The notes beneath the pieces are model-generated. The model ran no database searches, was not told where the DNA came from, and worked only from the letters and a program-made list of their open reading frames with translations. From the NCBI GenBank assembly GCA_048498135.1, contig JBEHYO010000008.1, forward strand, positions 1 to 64,000: a stretch of DNA of 64,000 bases, written 5' to 3'. Source of the DNA: Dokdonella_A sp937902695 (GTDB taxonomy: Bacteria; Pseudomonadota; Gammaproteobacteria; Xanthomonadales; Rhodanobacteraceae). Below, piece after piece: positions 49,688 to 57,802 of this stretch. The position numbers and the translations under genes were made by a program. Numbering within the stretch: the first letter of the stretch is position 1; each line of letters starts with the position of its first letter.

Positions 49688-50917
49688 ATGCGGACCTTTC
49701 TCGTCGGCGGCGCCGTCCGCGACAGGCTGCTCGGCCGGGACGTCGTCGACCGCGACTATGTCGTCGTCGGCGCGACGCCCGAGGAGCTGGCGCGCCTCGG
49801 CTTCCGCCCGATCGGCCGCGATTTCCCCGTGTTCCTGCATCCGACGACGCGCGAGGAATACGCGCTCGCGCGCACCGAGCGCAAGAGCGGGCGCGGCTAC
49901 CACGGCTTCGTCTTCTCGACCGATCCGTCGGTCACGCTCGAACAGGATCTCGAGCGCCGCGACCTCACGATCAACGCGATGGCCGAGGACCGCGACGGTG
50001 GCCTCGTCGATCCGTTCGGCGGCGCGCGCGACATCGAGGCGCGCATGCTGCGCCACGTCTCGCCCGCGTTCGCGGAAGATCCCGTCCGCGTGCTGCGCGT
50101 CGCGCGCTTCGCCGCGCGTTTTGCGCCGCTCGGTTTTCGCATCGCCGACGAAACGCTCGCGCTGATGAAGCGCATGGTCGACGACGGCGAGGTCGAGCAT
50201 CTCGTCGCCGAGCGCGTCTGGGCCGAGACCCGCAAGGCGCTCGCCGAGCCCGCGCCGTCGGCGTTTCTAAAGAGCCTTCGCGCGTGCGGCGCGCTGCGCA
50301 TTCTGTTCCCGGAAATCGACGCGCTGTATGGCGTGCCGCAGCGTGCCGAGTTCCATCCGGAAGTGGACACCGGCGTGCATGTCGAGCTCGTGCTGGACAT
50401 GGCTGCGCGCCTCGCACCCGGCGACGATCTCATCGGGTTCTGCGCGCTGACGCACGATCTCGGCAAGGCGCTGACGCCGGCCGATCAGCTGCCGCGCCAC
50501 GTCGGCCATGAGCACGCCGGCGTGGCGCCGCTGCGCGCGCTCGCGTCGCGGCTGCGCGTTCCGGCCGAGCACGCGGCACTCGCCGAGCACGTATGCCGTT
50601 TCCATCTCGACATGCATCGCGCGTTCGAGCTTCGGCCTGAGACCTTGCTGTCGATACTCGAGCGCATCGATGCGTTCCGCCGGCCGGACCGGCTCGCGCC
50701 GTTCCTGCTCGCGTGCGAAGCGGACAAGCGCGGACGCCTCGGCGCCGAGAACGCGAGCTACCCCCAGGCCGACTATGTCCGCGCGGCGCACGCGGCTGCC
50801 GCGGCGGTCGATGCGGCCGGGTTCGTCGCGCAGGGATTGGCTGGACCGGCCATCGGCGAAGCGGTGCGCAAGGCGCGCATCGACGCGGTCGCGAAAGTGC
50901 GCGAACGGTTCGCTTAA
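49688..50917 (+). CDS. cca: Multifunctional CCA tRNA nucleotidyltransferase
   Basis: 409 residues, close to 412 in E. coli. N-terminal class II nucleotidyltransferase domain: F-L-V-G-G-A-V-R-D-R-L-L-G, catalytic D-x-D in V-V-D-R-D-Y-V, E-R-R-D-L-T-I-N-A-M-A. An HD domain in the C-terminal half (A-L-T-H-D-L-G-K) gives phosphohydrolase activity as in gammaproteobacteria. It adds or repairs the 3' CCA of tRNA. It is divergent from the globin gene and convergent, overlapping by 4 bases, with the YdcF-type gene. Confidence 0.96.
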   Translation: MRTFLVGGAVRDRLLGRDVVDRDYVVVGATPEELARLGFRPIGRDFPVFLHPTTREEYALARTERKSGRGYHGFVFSTDPSVTLEQDLERRDLTINAMAEDRDGGLVDPFGGARDIEARMLRHVSPAFAEDPVRVLRVARFAARFAPLGFRIADETLALMKRMVDDGEVEHLVAERVWAETRKALAEPAPSAFLKSLRACGALRILFPEIDALYGVPQRAEFHPEVDTGVHVELVLDMAARLAPGDDLIGFCALTHDLGKALTPADQLPRHVGHEHAGVAPLRALASRLRVPAEHAALAEHVCRFHLDMHRAFELRPETLLSILERIDAFRRPDRLAPFLLACEADKRGRLGAENASYPQADYVRAAHAAAAAVDAAGFVAQGLAGPAIGEAVRKARIDAVAKVRERFA

Positions 50918-51684
50918 GTTCGACGCCACATGCGGATGCGATACGCGATCTCGCCGGCCCATTCGTGCAGCACGGCGTCGGTATTCCCGATCGCGCCAGC
51001 GCTCGGCAGGAAATCGGTCGGTCCTTCGAGCGGCGCGCCACGGTAGTCGCCGGGATACGCGCACGGCTCGAATCCCGCCGCGCGAAACGCGAGCAGCGCG
51101 CGCGGCATGTGCAGCGCCGACGTGACCAGCCAGATACGTGCCGGCAACGACGGTTCGAGCGCGCGCACAGCCGTCGCGTTTTCCCAGGTGGTCGTCGACG
51201 CGAGCTCGGCGCGGATCGACGACGCCGGCACGCCGAGATTCTCGGCGACGTCGGCCATCACGCTGCTCTGCGCGACATCGGTCTCGCCGCCGATGCGCGC
51301 GCCGCCGGTGATGACGAGCTCCGGGGCGGGCAGGGTTTTCGCGAGCGTCGCCGCAGCGAGCGTGCGCTGCAGGCTCGAAATGTTCAGCACGCCGAAATCG
51401 CGTGCGTCGGCGGCGTCGCGACGCATGCCGCCCGAAAGCAGCACGATGACATTGGGCACGGGCGTCGCGCATGACGGCGGCAGCGGCGTGCGGCGTTCCT
51501 GCAGCGAAACCAGCATGTTCGCCGCCGCCGGCGTCGTCAGCACGAGACACACGCACTCGATCGCGATGCTCGCGCGCAACAGGCCGCGCGGCCATCGGCG
51601 CCGGCCGAGCCATGCGATCAGCGCGACAAGCAGGCCGAAACCGAGCGGCGACAGCACGACGTCGACGAATGCCATGAGGCGCAT
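50914..51684 (-). CDS. YdcF/ElyC (DUF218) family membrane protein
   Basis: 256 residues. Two N-terminal membrane helices (V-V-L-S-P-L-G-F-G-L-L-V-A-L, then L-L-R-A-S-I-A-I-E-C-V) precede the DUF218 domain: N-V-I-V-L-L-S-G-G-M, E-L-V-I-T-G-G-A-R-I-G-G, A-S-T-T-T-W-E-N-A, and L-V-T-S-A-L-H-M-P-R-A. ElyC relatives help cell-envelope integrity and peptidoglycan or lipid II metabolism. Its ATG overlaps the stop of the methyltransferase gene (TGATG), so both are co-translated. Its end overlaps cca by 4 bases on the other strand. Confidence 0.88.
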   Translation of the reverse strand: MRLMAFVDVVLSPLGFGLLVALIAWLGRRRWPRGLLRASIAIECVCLVLTTPAAANMLVSLQERRTPLPPSCATPVPNVIVLLSGGMRRDAADARDFGVLNISSLQRTLAAATLAKTLPAPELVITGGARIGGETDVAQSSVMADVAENLGVPASSIRAELASTTTWENATAVRALEPSLPARIWLVTSALHMPRALLAFRAAGFEPCAYPGDYRGAPLEGPTDFLPSAGAIGNTDAVLHEWAGEIAYRIRMWRRT

Positions 51685-52862
51685 CAGAGCCGCCGCGAAA
51701 GATCGAACGCGCGAAGGCCCGCCGGCACCTCGCTGACGCCGCGCGCGAACGCGATCGCCTGGAAGCGCTCGCCCATCTCGCCCGGCAGCGTGAGGCGTTT
51801 GGCTTCGTTGACGATGCGCATGCGCTCCGCTTCGCCGAGCACGGCGCCTTCCTCGATCAGCGCGGGCAATCCGCTCGACAGCAGGAATTGCCCCTGCGGC
51901 GCATAGCCGACGAGCTCGAAGCCCGCGTTCGTGCCGGCTTCGGCAACCGCCGTGAAATCGACGAAAGCCGTGATGTCCTGCAAGCCCGGCCGGTGGAACG
52001 GATCGCCGTGTCCGCGGTGCCGGTAGTGGCAGACGAGCGTGCCGTCGCTGCGCTCGGGCAGATAGAACTCGCTGCGCGGATAGCCGTAATCGACGAAGAG
52101 CGCGACGCCGCGTTCGAGCGAGCCGATGACGGCCGGCATCCAGTACGGCAGCTGCGGCAGGATTTCCGAGCGGTATCCGTCGGCGAACGGCGCATCGAGA
52201 TAACGCTCGACGTGACGCACGGCGCCGCCGACGAGCGTGTCGGCCGGCCGATCCTCGCGCGCGAACGCGCCGTCGCGAACGGTGACGCATTCCTCGAAGA
52301 CCTCGCCGTCCTTCAGCGTGAAGCGCGTCGTCGGCAGCGCGTCGAGCACTTCGTTCGCGAACACGACGCCGTGCCAGGCATCCTGCGGCGGGCGATCGAG
52401 CCAGGCGACGCGCGCGGCGAGATCGGGCGTGAGCGCTGTTTCGACGTGCGCGCGCTGGCGCTCGCGAAGGTCGGCGCTCGGTTCGAGCACGAGATAGCGG
52501 TGCGGCAACGCATCCGTCGTCGCGAGCTCGCGAAGCGCGGCAGCGGCGAAGCGTCCGCTCCCGCCGCCGAGCTCGAGCAGATCGGCCCTGTCGCCGAGCT
52601 CGCGCAACGTCGGCGCGAGCGTGCCCACGATGGCGCGCGCGAACAGGTCGCCGAGCTCCGGCGCCGTGACGAAATCGCCGGATGCGCCGAACTTCGTCTT
52701 GCCCGCGCTGTAATAGCCGAGCCCGGGCGCGTAGAGGCAAAGCTCCATGTACCGCGAGAACGGCATCGGGCCGTGCGCGGCGATCTCGTTGCGGATCAGC
52801 GCGGCGAGCGCTTCGGAATGCGCGATTTCGTCCGCGCCGGGAACGGGCAGATCGGTCTTCAA
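51684..52862 (-). CDS. MidA/NDUFAF7-like SAM-dependent methyltransferase
   Basis: 392 residues from a TTG with GGAG upstream; no ATG is available before the conserved region, and the TTG aligns with homologue starts. The family core is clear: P-M-P-F-S-R-Y-M-E-L-C-L-Y-A-P-G-L-G-Y-Y, F-V-T-A-P-E-L-G-D-L-F-A, SAM-binding L-L-E-L-G-G-G-S-G-R-F-A, and A-N-E-V-L-D-A-L-P. The mitochondrial relative NDUFAF7 methylates an arginine in complex I; bacterial members are assumed to modify proteins. In Xanthomonadales this gene lies beside a pteridine reductase gene, as it does here (divergent). Confidence 0.9.
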   Translation of the reverse strand: MKTDLPVPGADEIAHSEALAALIRNEIAAHGPMPFSRYMELCLYAPGLGYYSAGKTKFGASGDFVTAPELGDLFARAIVGTLAPTLRELGDRADLLELGGGSGRFAAAALRELATTDALPHRYLVLEPSADLRERQRAHVETALTPDLAARVAWLDRPPQDAWHGVVFANEVLDALPTTRFTLKDGEVFEECVTVRDGAFAREDRPADTLVGGAVRHVERYLDAPFADGYRSEILPQLPYWMPAVIGSLERGVALFVDYGYPRSEFYLPERSDGTLVCHYRHRGHGDPFHRPGLQDITAFVDFTAVAEAGTNAGFELVGYAPQGQFLLSSGLPALIEEGAVLGEAERMRIVNEAKRLTLPGEMGERFQAIAFARGVSEVPAGLRAFDLSRRL

Positions 52863-52959
52863 CGAGGCTCCGGCGCGCTTCTGCGACAATGCCGCGTCCG
52901 GCCCTGGCCGGACGCGCGTGAGTTCATCTTCAGCATACCGGCCTCGACGGAGAACACCA

Positions 52960-53706
52960 ATGCCAGACAGCGCAGCGAGCCGCCGGGCCGCCCTCGTCAC
53001 CGGTGCGGCGCGGCGCATCGGCGCCGTCATCGCGCGGCGGCTGCACGCGGCCGGCTTCGACGTCGCGCTGCATGCGCGCCGGTCGCGCGCCGCGCTCGAT
53101 GCGCTCGTCGAAGACCTCGAGCGCGCTCGCGCCTCGAGCACGCTCGCGCTCGAAGCGGATCTCGGCGACGTCGCCGTACTGGCCGATCTCGTCAATGCGT
53201 GCGTCGAACGCTTCGGCCGGCTCGACGCGCTCGTCAACAACGCGGCGGCGTTCTACCCGACGCCGATCGGCAGCGCGACGCCGGCGCAATGGGACGAGCT
53301 GCTCGGCACGAACGCGCGCGCGCCGTTCTTCCTGGCGCAGGCCGCGGCGCCGCACCTCGCCGCGGCAAGCGGCGCGATCGTCAACATCGTCGACATCTAC
53401 GCCGAGCGGCCGCTCGCGTCGCATCCGATCTACAGCATGAGCAAGGCCGCGCTCGCGGCGATGACCAAGGCGCTCGCGCGCGATCTCGCGCCCCACGTGC
53501 GCGTCAACGGCGTCGCGCCGGGCGCGATCCTCTGGCCGGACAGCGGCAAGAGCGACGCGGCGCAGCAGGCAGTGATCGAACGCACGCCGCTGCGGCGCAC
53601 GGGATCGCCCGACGACATCGCGGGCGCGGTGCTGTGGCTGCTCGATGCGGAGTTCGTGACGGGTGAGATCGTGCGCGTCGATGGGGGACGGCATCTCGCG
53701 ATGTAG
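52960..53706 (+). CDS. Pteridine reductase (FolM/PTR1 type)
   Basis: 248 residues. Short-chain dehydrogenase with the pteridine-reductase signature T-G-A-A-R-R-I-G at residue 13 (instead of the general T-G-x3-G-x-G), N-N-A-A-A-F-Y-P-T-P, active-site Y-S-M-S-K (Tyr and Lys) and V-R-V-N-G-V-A-P-G-A-I-L-W-P. It reduces dihydrobiopterin or dihydrofolate with NADPH. Near folK and folB on the other strand, so this is a folate/pterin neighbourhood. RBS GGAGAA. Confidence 0.92.
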   Translation: MPDSAASRRAALVTGAARRIGAVIARRLHAAGFDVALHARRSRAALDALVEDLERARASSTLALEADLGDVAVLADLVNACVERFGRLDALVNNAAAFYPTPIGSATPAQWDELLGTNARAPFFLAQAAAPHLAAASGAIVNIVDIYAERPLASHPIYSMSKAALAAMTKALARDLAPHVRVNGVAPGAILWPDSGKSDAAQQAVIERTPLRRTGSPDDIAGAVLWLLDAEFVTGEIVRVDGGRHLAM

Positions 53707-53707
53707 T

Positions 53708-53797
53708 TGAGGCGCTGGGTCCCCGCTTTCGCGGGGACGACGAAACAACGTTGCACCTCTTCCGTCGTCCCCGCGAAAGGGGGGACCCAGCGCCTCA
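53708..53797. repeat. Inverted pair of REP-type palindromes (BIME-like)
   Basis: TGAGGCGCTGGGTCCCCGCT at 53708 continues into TTCGCGGGGACGACG; about 20 bases later the same unit returns in inverted orientation and ends AGCGCCTCA at 53797. The whole region can fold as one long hairpin with two sub-hairpins. It sits exactly between two convergent genes, 2 bases after a stop codon on the left and 2 bases before one on the right. The unit matches that at 31901-31930. Confidence 0.82.
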
Positions 53798-53798
53798 T

Positions 53799-54353
53799 TC
53801 AAAACGTATCGACGCCGTCGACGTACCGATACTGCCCCGGCGGCGCATACAGCGGCAGCAGCGTGCCCTCTTCCTGCCGCAGCATCTGCGCGAAGAGACC
53901 CGCGACGCGCACGACGTCGTGCACGAACCTGCGCCGGCGATAGCTGTCCCACGGCGAATCGAGATAGTCGGTCAGCACGGCTTCGATCAGGAGCGAGGAG
54001 CGCTCGAGCTCGCGATGCGTCGACTTGAACTGGATCGTCGCCATGCGATCCTTCTCGAGCGCCCAGCGAAGATACGGATAGAGCTGCACGCTCTTGATCA
54101 GGCCGGCGCGCCGGAAGCTGTCCGCGAAGCGGCGCATGCAGACGATCTCGGCGTCTTCGTCCTGCGCGCGGCACGCATCGAGCAGCGCCCGCATCTCGCG
54201 GCGGATCACCTCGTGGTCGCGCAGGATCTGGGCGGTCAGCCGCGGGCGATAGCGGACGCCGCCGCCGTAGGCGCCGTCGAGCTCGCCGTCCTGGGCCGCC
54301 GGTTGCGGCCGCGTCTGGGGGCGGCCGAAGGTCGCCGCCAGAAAATTGAACAT
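53799..54353 (-). CDS. Hemerythrin-like cation-binding domain protein with lost ligands
   Basis: 184 residues from the ATG at 54353; a TTG at 54407 would extend it by 18 Gly/Ala/Pro-rich residues. The start M-F-N-F-L-A-A-T-F-G and R-Y-R-P-R-L-T-A-Q-I-L-R-D-H-E-V-I match a xanthomonad family of hemerythrin-like helical bundles. Only the first His is clear (R-D-H-E); later positions that normally hold HxxxE and HxxxxD are Tyr or Arg (L-Y-P-Y-L, F-K-S-T-H-R-E-L), so a di-iron site is doubtful. E-E-G-T-L-L-P-L-Y near the end recalls the last helix. Downstream of folK on the same strand. Confidence 0.72.
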   Translation of the reverse strand: MFNFLAATFGRPQTRPQPAAQDGELDGAYGGGVRYRPRLTAQILRDHEVIRREMRALLDACRAQDEDAEIVCMRRFADSFRRAGLIKSVQLYPYLRWALEKDRMATIQFKSTHRELERSSLLIEAVLTDYLDSPWDSYRRRRFVHDVVRVAGLFAQMLRQEEGTLLPLYAPPGQYRYVDGVDTF

Positions 54354-54458
54354 GTACAGCGCACCGCTGCCCCCGCCTGGAGCGGGCCCGACCGCAGTTT
54401 CCCTCAAAAATGTGATCGGGTCGACACTTCCGCGGCGACACGGAGGGCTGAGGCCGTT

Positions 54459-54953
54459 TCAGGCCGGACCGATTTCGAGCGAAACCGGCTCCAGGCGCGG
54501 CCTCGGCGACAAGGCCGCCAGCAGCTCGGCCACGGAGCGGCCGCTGACCGGTTCGCGCGCGTGCGGCGCGATGTCGGCGAGCGGCACGAGCACGAACGGC
54601 TCGGCGAGCTCGGGACGCGGAATCTCGAGATGGCCCGGCCCGCGGACGATCCGGTGGTCGAACAGCACGATGTCGACGTCGAGCGTGCGGCTCGAATAGC
54701 GCGGTCCGTCGCGGCGCCGGCCGTGGCGATCTTCGAGCGCGTGCAGCCACGCGTCGAGCGCGGCCGGCTCGAGGCCCGTGTCGATGCCGGCGGCGAGGTT
54801 GACGAAGGGAGGCCCGTCAAATCCGACGGCCGCGGAACGGTAGGCCGGCGACACGGCGATCGTGCCGAAGCGCGTACGCAGCTCGGCAATCGCCTCGCGA
54901 AGATGGCGCTCCGGCTCGATGTTCGAGCCGAGGCTGAGATACGCGCGGTGCAT
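54459..54953 (-). CDS. folK: 2-amino-4-hydroxy-6-hydroxymethyldihydropteridine diphosphokinase
   Basis: 164 residues. The start A-Y-L-S-L-G-S-N-I-E-P-E-R-H-L is the family signature, followed by G-P-P-F-V-N-L-A and the catalytic R-Y-S-S-R-T-L-D-V-D-I-V-L-F-D (Asp pair binding Mg-ATP), then E-I-P-R-P-E-L. It transfers pyrophosphate from ATP to hydroxymethyl-dihydropterin in folate synthesis. The ATG overlaps the stop of folB (TGATG), so the two genes are one operon. Confidence 0.95.
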   Translation of the reverse strand: MHRAYLSLGSNIEPERHLREAIAELRTRFGTIAVSPAYRSAAVGFDGPPFVNLAAGIDTGLEPAALDAWLHALEDRHGRRRDGPRYSSRTLDVDIVLFDHRIVRGPGHLEIPRPELAEPFVLVPLADIAPHAREPVSGRSVAELLAALSPRPRLEPVSLEIGPA

Positions 54954-55309
54954 CAGGCGCGCGTGCCGCGCTCGATGACGACGCCGACGGCTTTCGCCCC
55001 GCGCACCGCGCCCGGCTTGGAGAGCTTCAGCCGGAGCCACGCGACGCCGAACTCGTCGCGGACGATCGCGGCGCAGCGCTCGGCGAGCGTCTCGACGAGC
55101 TGGAAGCTCGAGCCTTCGACGAAGGCGATCAGGCGCTTGGAAACCGCCTTGTAGTCGAGCGTGTCGCCGATCGCGTCGCTCGCGGCCGGCCTCGTGTTGT
55201 CGAAGCCGAGCTCGATGTCGAGCGCGATCGTCTGGCGCGTGCGGCGTTCCCAGTCGTAGATGCCGATCACGGTGTCGATGCGAAGGTCTTCGATGAAGAC
55301 GAAATCCAT
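54953..55309 (-). CDS. folB: Dihydroneopterin aldolase
   Basis: 118 residues, normal size. D-F-V-F-I-E-D-L-R-I-D-T-V-I-G-I-Y-D-W-E-R at the N terminus, L-D-Y-K-A-V at the middle, and L-V-E-T-L-A-E-R with the substrate Glu, ending K-L-S-K-P-G-A-V with the catalytic Lys. It cleaves dihydroneopterin to hydroxymethyl-dihydropterin, the substrate of FolK encoded next. It starts 16 bases after the tsaD stop and is likely on the same transcript. Confidence 0.95.
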   Translation of the reverse strand: MDFVFIEDLRIDTVIGIYDWERRTRQTIALDIELGFDNTRPAASDAIGDTLDYKAVSKRLIAFVEGSSFQLVETLAERCAAIVRDEFGVAWLRLKLSKPGAVRGAKAVGVVIERGTRA

Positions 55310-55325
55310 GGCGATCCTCAGCGTG

Positions 55326-56384
55326 TCACGCGACCGGCGGCAGCGAAGCGAGGTCCCAGCGCGGCTGCACCTTGATCGCGGCCGATTCGAGCTGTCCCGC
55401 CTCGAGCCGCAGCGCGCCGGCGAGCGCGATCATCGCGCCGTTGTCGGTGCAGAACTCCGGCCGCGGGAAATACGTGCGGAAGCCTTCCTTCGCGCCCGCT
55501 TCGGCGAGCGCGGCGCGAAGCCGCCTGTTCGCGCCGACGCCGCCGGCGACGACGAGGGAACGCGCGCCGGTCGCCGCGAGCGCGCGGCGGCACTTGATGG
55601 CGAGGGTCTCGACGATCGCGTCCTCGAACGCGCGCGCGATGTCGGCCCTGGTCTGGCCGGAACGGTCGCTCGCCTGCCACGCCAGCAGCACCTGCGTCTT
55701 GAGCCCGGAGAAACTGAAATCGAGGCCCGGCCGATCGGTCATCGGCCGCGAGAAGCGGAACGCGCCGGGATGGCCCTGCTCGGCGAGCTTGGCGAGCGCG
55801 GGGCCGCCCGGGTACGGCAGGTCCATCAGCTTGGCGGTCTTGTCGAATGCCTCGCCGGCCGCATCGTCGAGCGTGTCGCCGAGGAGCCTGTAGCGGCCGA
55901 TCGCGCCGACCTCGATCAGCATCGAATGGCCCCCCGAGACCAGCAGCGCGACGAAGGGCGGCGCGGGCGGGTCGGCTTCGAGCAGCGGCGCCAACAGATG
56001 CCCCTCCATGTGGTGGACCCCGATGGCCGGGAGCCCGAGCGCCCAGGCCAGCGAGCGCGCGACCGTCGCGCCCACCAGCAGCGCGCCGACGAGCCCGGGA
56101 CCCGCCGTATAGGCGACGCCGCCGAGGTCCGCGACGCCGAGGCCAGCCCGCTTCAGCGTCTCCTCGACGAGCGGCAGGAGCTTCCTGACGTGGTCGCGCG
56201 AGGCGAGCTCCGGTACCACGCCGCCGTAGTCCGCGTGCATGCGGATCTGGCTGTAGAGCGTGTGGGCAAGGAGCCCCCGGGCCCGGTCGAACACGGCAAC
56301 GCCGGTCTCGTCGCACGAGGTCTCGACCCCGAGCACCGGCCCCGCGGGCCGGCTCCCCTGCTTTGCAAATGGCTGATTCGTCAC
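55326..56384 (-). CDS. tsaD: tRNA N6-adenosine threonylcarbamoyltransferase
   Basis: 352 residues from a GTG at 56384; a GTG at 56336, giving 336 residues and starting V-L-G-V-E-T-S-C-D-E-T, fits E. coli TsaD length as well or better. ASKHA fold with metal-binding H-H-M-E-G-H and D-F-S-F-S-G-L-K-T, plus V-V-A-G-G-V-G-A-N. Part of the TsaB-TsaD-TsaE complex that makes t6A37 in tRNAs reading ANN codons. It is divergent from rpsU, the classical gammaproteobacterial arrangement. Confidence 0.95.
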   Translation of the reverse strand: MTNQPFAKQGSRPAGPVLGVETSCDETGVAVFDRARGLLAHTLYSQIRMHADYGGVVPELASRDHVRKLLPLVEETLKRAGLGVADLGGVAYTAGPGLVGALLVGATVARSLAWALGLPAIGVHHMEGHLLAPLLEADPPAPPFVALLVSGGHSMLIEVGAIGRYRLLGDTLDDAAGEAFDKTAKLMDLPYPGGPALAKLAEQGHPGAFRFSRPMTDRPGLDFSFSGLKTQVLLAWQASDRSGQTRADIARAFEDAIVETLAIKCRRALAATGARSLVVAGGVGANRRLRAALAEAGAKEGFRTYFPRPEFCTDNGAMIALAGALRLEAGQLESAAIKVQPRWDLASLPPVA

Positions 56385-56392
56385 GATAGAAT
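56363..56392 (+). promoter_or_regulatory. Sigma-70-type promoter of rpsU
   Basis: TTGCAA (56363-56368) and TAGAAT (56387-56392) with an 18-base spacer lie about 45 bases before the rpsU ATG. It overlaps the proposed tsaD start region on the other strand. This is the usual place of the macromolecular synthesis operon promoter. Confidence 0.6.
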
Positions 56393-56437
56393 ATGCGGCT
56401 CGCCCGCCGCCCGAGGGCGACATCTACCGGAGAGTTT

Positions 56438-56653
56438 ATGCCAAGCGTGAAAGTCCGCGAGAACGAACCGTTCGAGTTCGCGCTCCGCCGTTTCAAACGC
56501 ACCTGCGAGAAAGCCGGCGTCCTCGCCGAAGTCCGCAAGCGCGAGTTTTACGAAAAGCCGACCCAGGAGCGCAAGCGCAAGCGCGCGGCTGCGGTCAAGC
56601 GTCACCTGCGCCGCGTTTCGCGCGACGTGACGAAGCGCCAGCGCCTGTATTGA
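56438..56653 (+). CDS. rpsU: 30S ribosomal protein S21
   Basis: 71 residues, exactly the usual length. Sequence M-P-S-V-K-V-R-E-N-E-P-F-E-F-A-L-R-R-F-K-R, then K-R-E-F-Y-E-K-P-T, very Lys/Arg-rich. S21 helps 30S subunits pair with Shine-Dalgarno sequences. First gene of the rpsU-yqeY-dnaG group. CCGGAGAG is its ribosome-binding site. Confidence 0.98.
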   Translation: MPSVKVRENEPFEFALRRFKRTCEKAGVLAEVRKREFYEKPTQERKRKRAAAVKRHLRRVSRDVTKRQRLY

Positions 56654-56657
56654 TTCC

Positions 56658-56678
56658 CGGTGGGCCGGCGGCCCACCG
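56658..56678 (+). terminator. Strong hairpin after rpsU (attenuator-like)
   Basis: CGGTGGGCC (56658-56666), loop GGC, GGCCCACCG (56670-56678): a perfect nine-base-pair stem four bases after the rpsU stop. There is no T run, so it would not be a strong intrinsic terminator. In E. coli a partial terminator or RNA-processing site separates rpsU from dnaG, allowing much more S21 than primase; this hairpin may serve the same end. Confidence 0.5.
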
Positions 56679-56780
56679 ATCCGGGCTGAAACCTTCGGCC
56701 GGCATTGCGCAAGCGATGTCGGCCGTTTGCGTTTCCCCGCCACCGGTTCCGAAGCGACGACAACCCACGCGAGGCTCGAC

Positions 56781-57227
56781 ATGCCGCTGAAGCAGCAGAT
56801 CACCGACGACATGAAGGCCGCGATGAAGGGCGGCGAGAAGGACCGCCTCGGCGTGATCCGCCTGATCCTCGCCGCGATCAAGCAGCGGGAGGTCGACGAG
56901 CGCATCGTGCTGGACGACACCGAGGTGCTCAAGGTCATCGAGAAGATGATCAAGCAGCGCCGCGACTCGATCGAGCAGTTCCGCGCCGCCGCGCGCGAGG
57001 ATCTCGCCTCGAAAGAGGAATACGAGGTCGGCGTGATCAAGGCCTACATGCCGGCCGAGCTCGGCGAGGCCGAGATCGAGGCGATCATCGCCAAGGCGAT
57101 CGCCGATTCCGGCGCCGCGAGCGCGAAGGACATGGGCAAGGTGATCGGGCTGGTCAGGCCGCAGGTGGCCGGTCGCGCCGACATGGGCGCCGTGTCGCAG
57201 CGCGTGAAGGCGCGGCTCGGCGGCTGA
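56781..57227 (+). CDS. yqeY: GatB/YqeY domain-containing protein
   Basis: 148 residues. Typical start P-L-K-Q-Q-I-T-D-D-M-K-A-A-M-K, then R-L-G-V-I-R-L-I-L-A-A-I-K-Q-R-E-V-D and Y-M-P-A-E-L, with a C-terminal helical domain like the tail of GatB. GatB's tail binds tRNA; free YqeY has no proven function. In many gammaproteobacteria it lies between rpsU and dnaG, as here. Confidence 0.93.
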   Translation: MPLKQQITDDMKAAMKGGEKDRLGVIRLILAAIKQREVDERIVLDDTEVLKVIEKMIKQRRDSIEQFRAAAREDLASKEEYEVGVIKAYMPAELGEAEIEAIIAKAIADSGAASAKDMGKVIGLVRPQVAGRADMGAVSQRVKARLGG

Positions 57228-57236
57228 TCGCCGCCC

Positions 57237-57785
57237 TCAGCGCAGCGAATCGCGGCCGGATTTCGCCGCCCGCTTGGCACCCATGCGGCGCAGCGTCGCC
57301 TTGTCGTCCTCGTCGATCTCCGGCTTGAGCTCGATGTCGGGCGGCGGATTCGGATAGTGCTTGCGCGCGCCGATGCGCTTGACCCAGCGCGCGCAGAAGC
57401 GGTCATAGACCGGCCACGGCAAGCCGTCCGACTGCACCAGCGCGCGCTCGCAGCGCAGCGCCAGCTGGTGCGCGTCGCGGTACGGAAAGTTGAGCTGCTG
57501 CTCGAACAGCATTTCGACGACTTCGTGCATCACGATGTAGCGGTCGACGTCGTAACGCTTGCCGCGATGCACGAGCACGGTCGGCAGCTCGTAATCGATA
57601 TAGACCTTGTTGCCTTTGCGGTTGCACGAACCCACGTACGGCACGTCGTACTTGCGCACGACCCGCACGCACGTCATCACGGCCGCCGCGGCCTCGTCCA
57701 GCATGCTGCGGCGGACCAGCCATTCCCCTGCTTTCGGACGGTGTCCCCACATGATCGGTTCTCCCGGCGCTGCGTACTGCGGCAT
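57237..57785 (-). CDS. Conserved hypothetical protein with HEVVE motif
   Basis: 182 residues from an ATG only 17 bases from the divergent dnaG start. Soluble, no signal peptide. It contains Y-V-G-S-C-N-R-K-G-N-K-V-Y-I-D, Y-D-V-D-R-Y-I-V-M-H-E-V-V-E-M-L-F-E and L-A-L-R-C-E-R. The H-E-x-x-E helix, followed by other acidic residues, looks like a metal-binding or protease-like helix (HExxE variant of HExxH). The C-terminal 35 residues are charged. I do not recognise the family. Its codon use matches the surrounding genes, so it is a genuine gene inserted, on the opposite strand, in the rpsU-yqeY-dnaG group. Confidence 0.78.
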   Translation of the reverse strand: MPQYAAPGEPIMWGHRPKAGEWLVRRSMLDEAAAAVMTCVRVVRKYDVPYVGSCNRKGNKVYIDYELPTVLVHRGKRYDVDRYIVMHEVVEMLFEQQLNFPYRDAHQLALRCERALVQSDGLPWPVYDRFCARWVKRIGARKHYPNPPPDIELKPEIDEDDKATLRRMGAKRAAKSGRDSLR

Positions 57786-57802
57786 GGCATCCTAGTCCTT
57801 CC

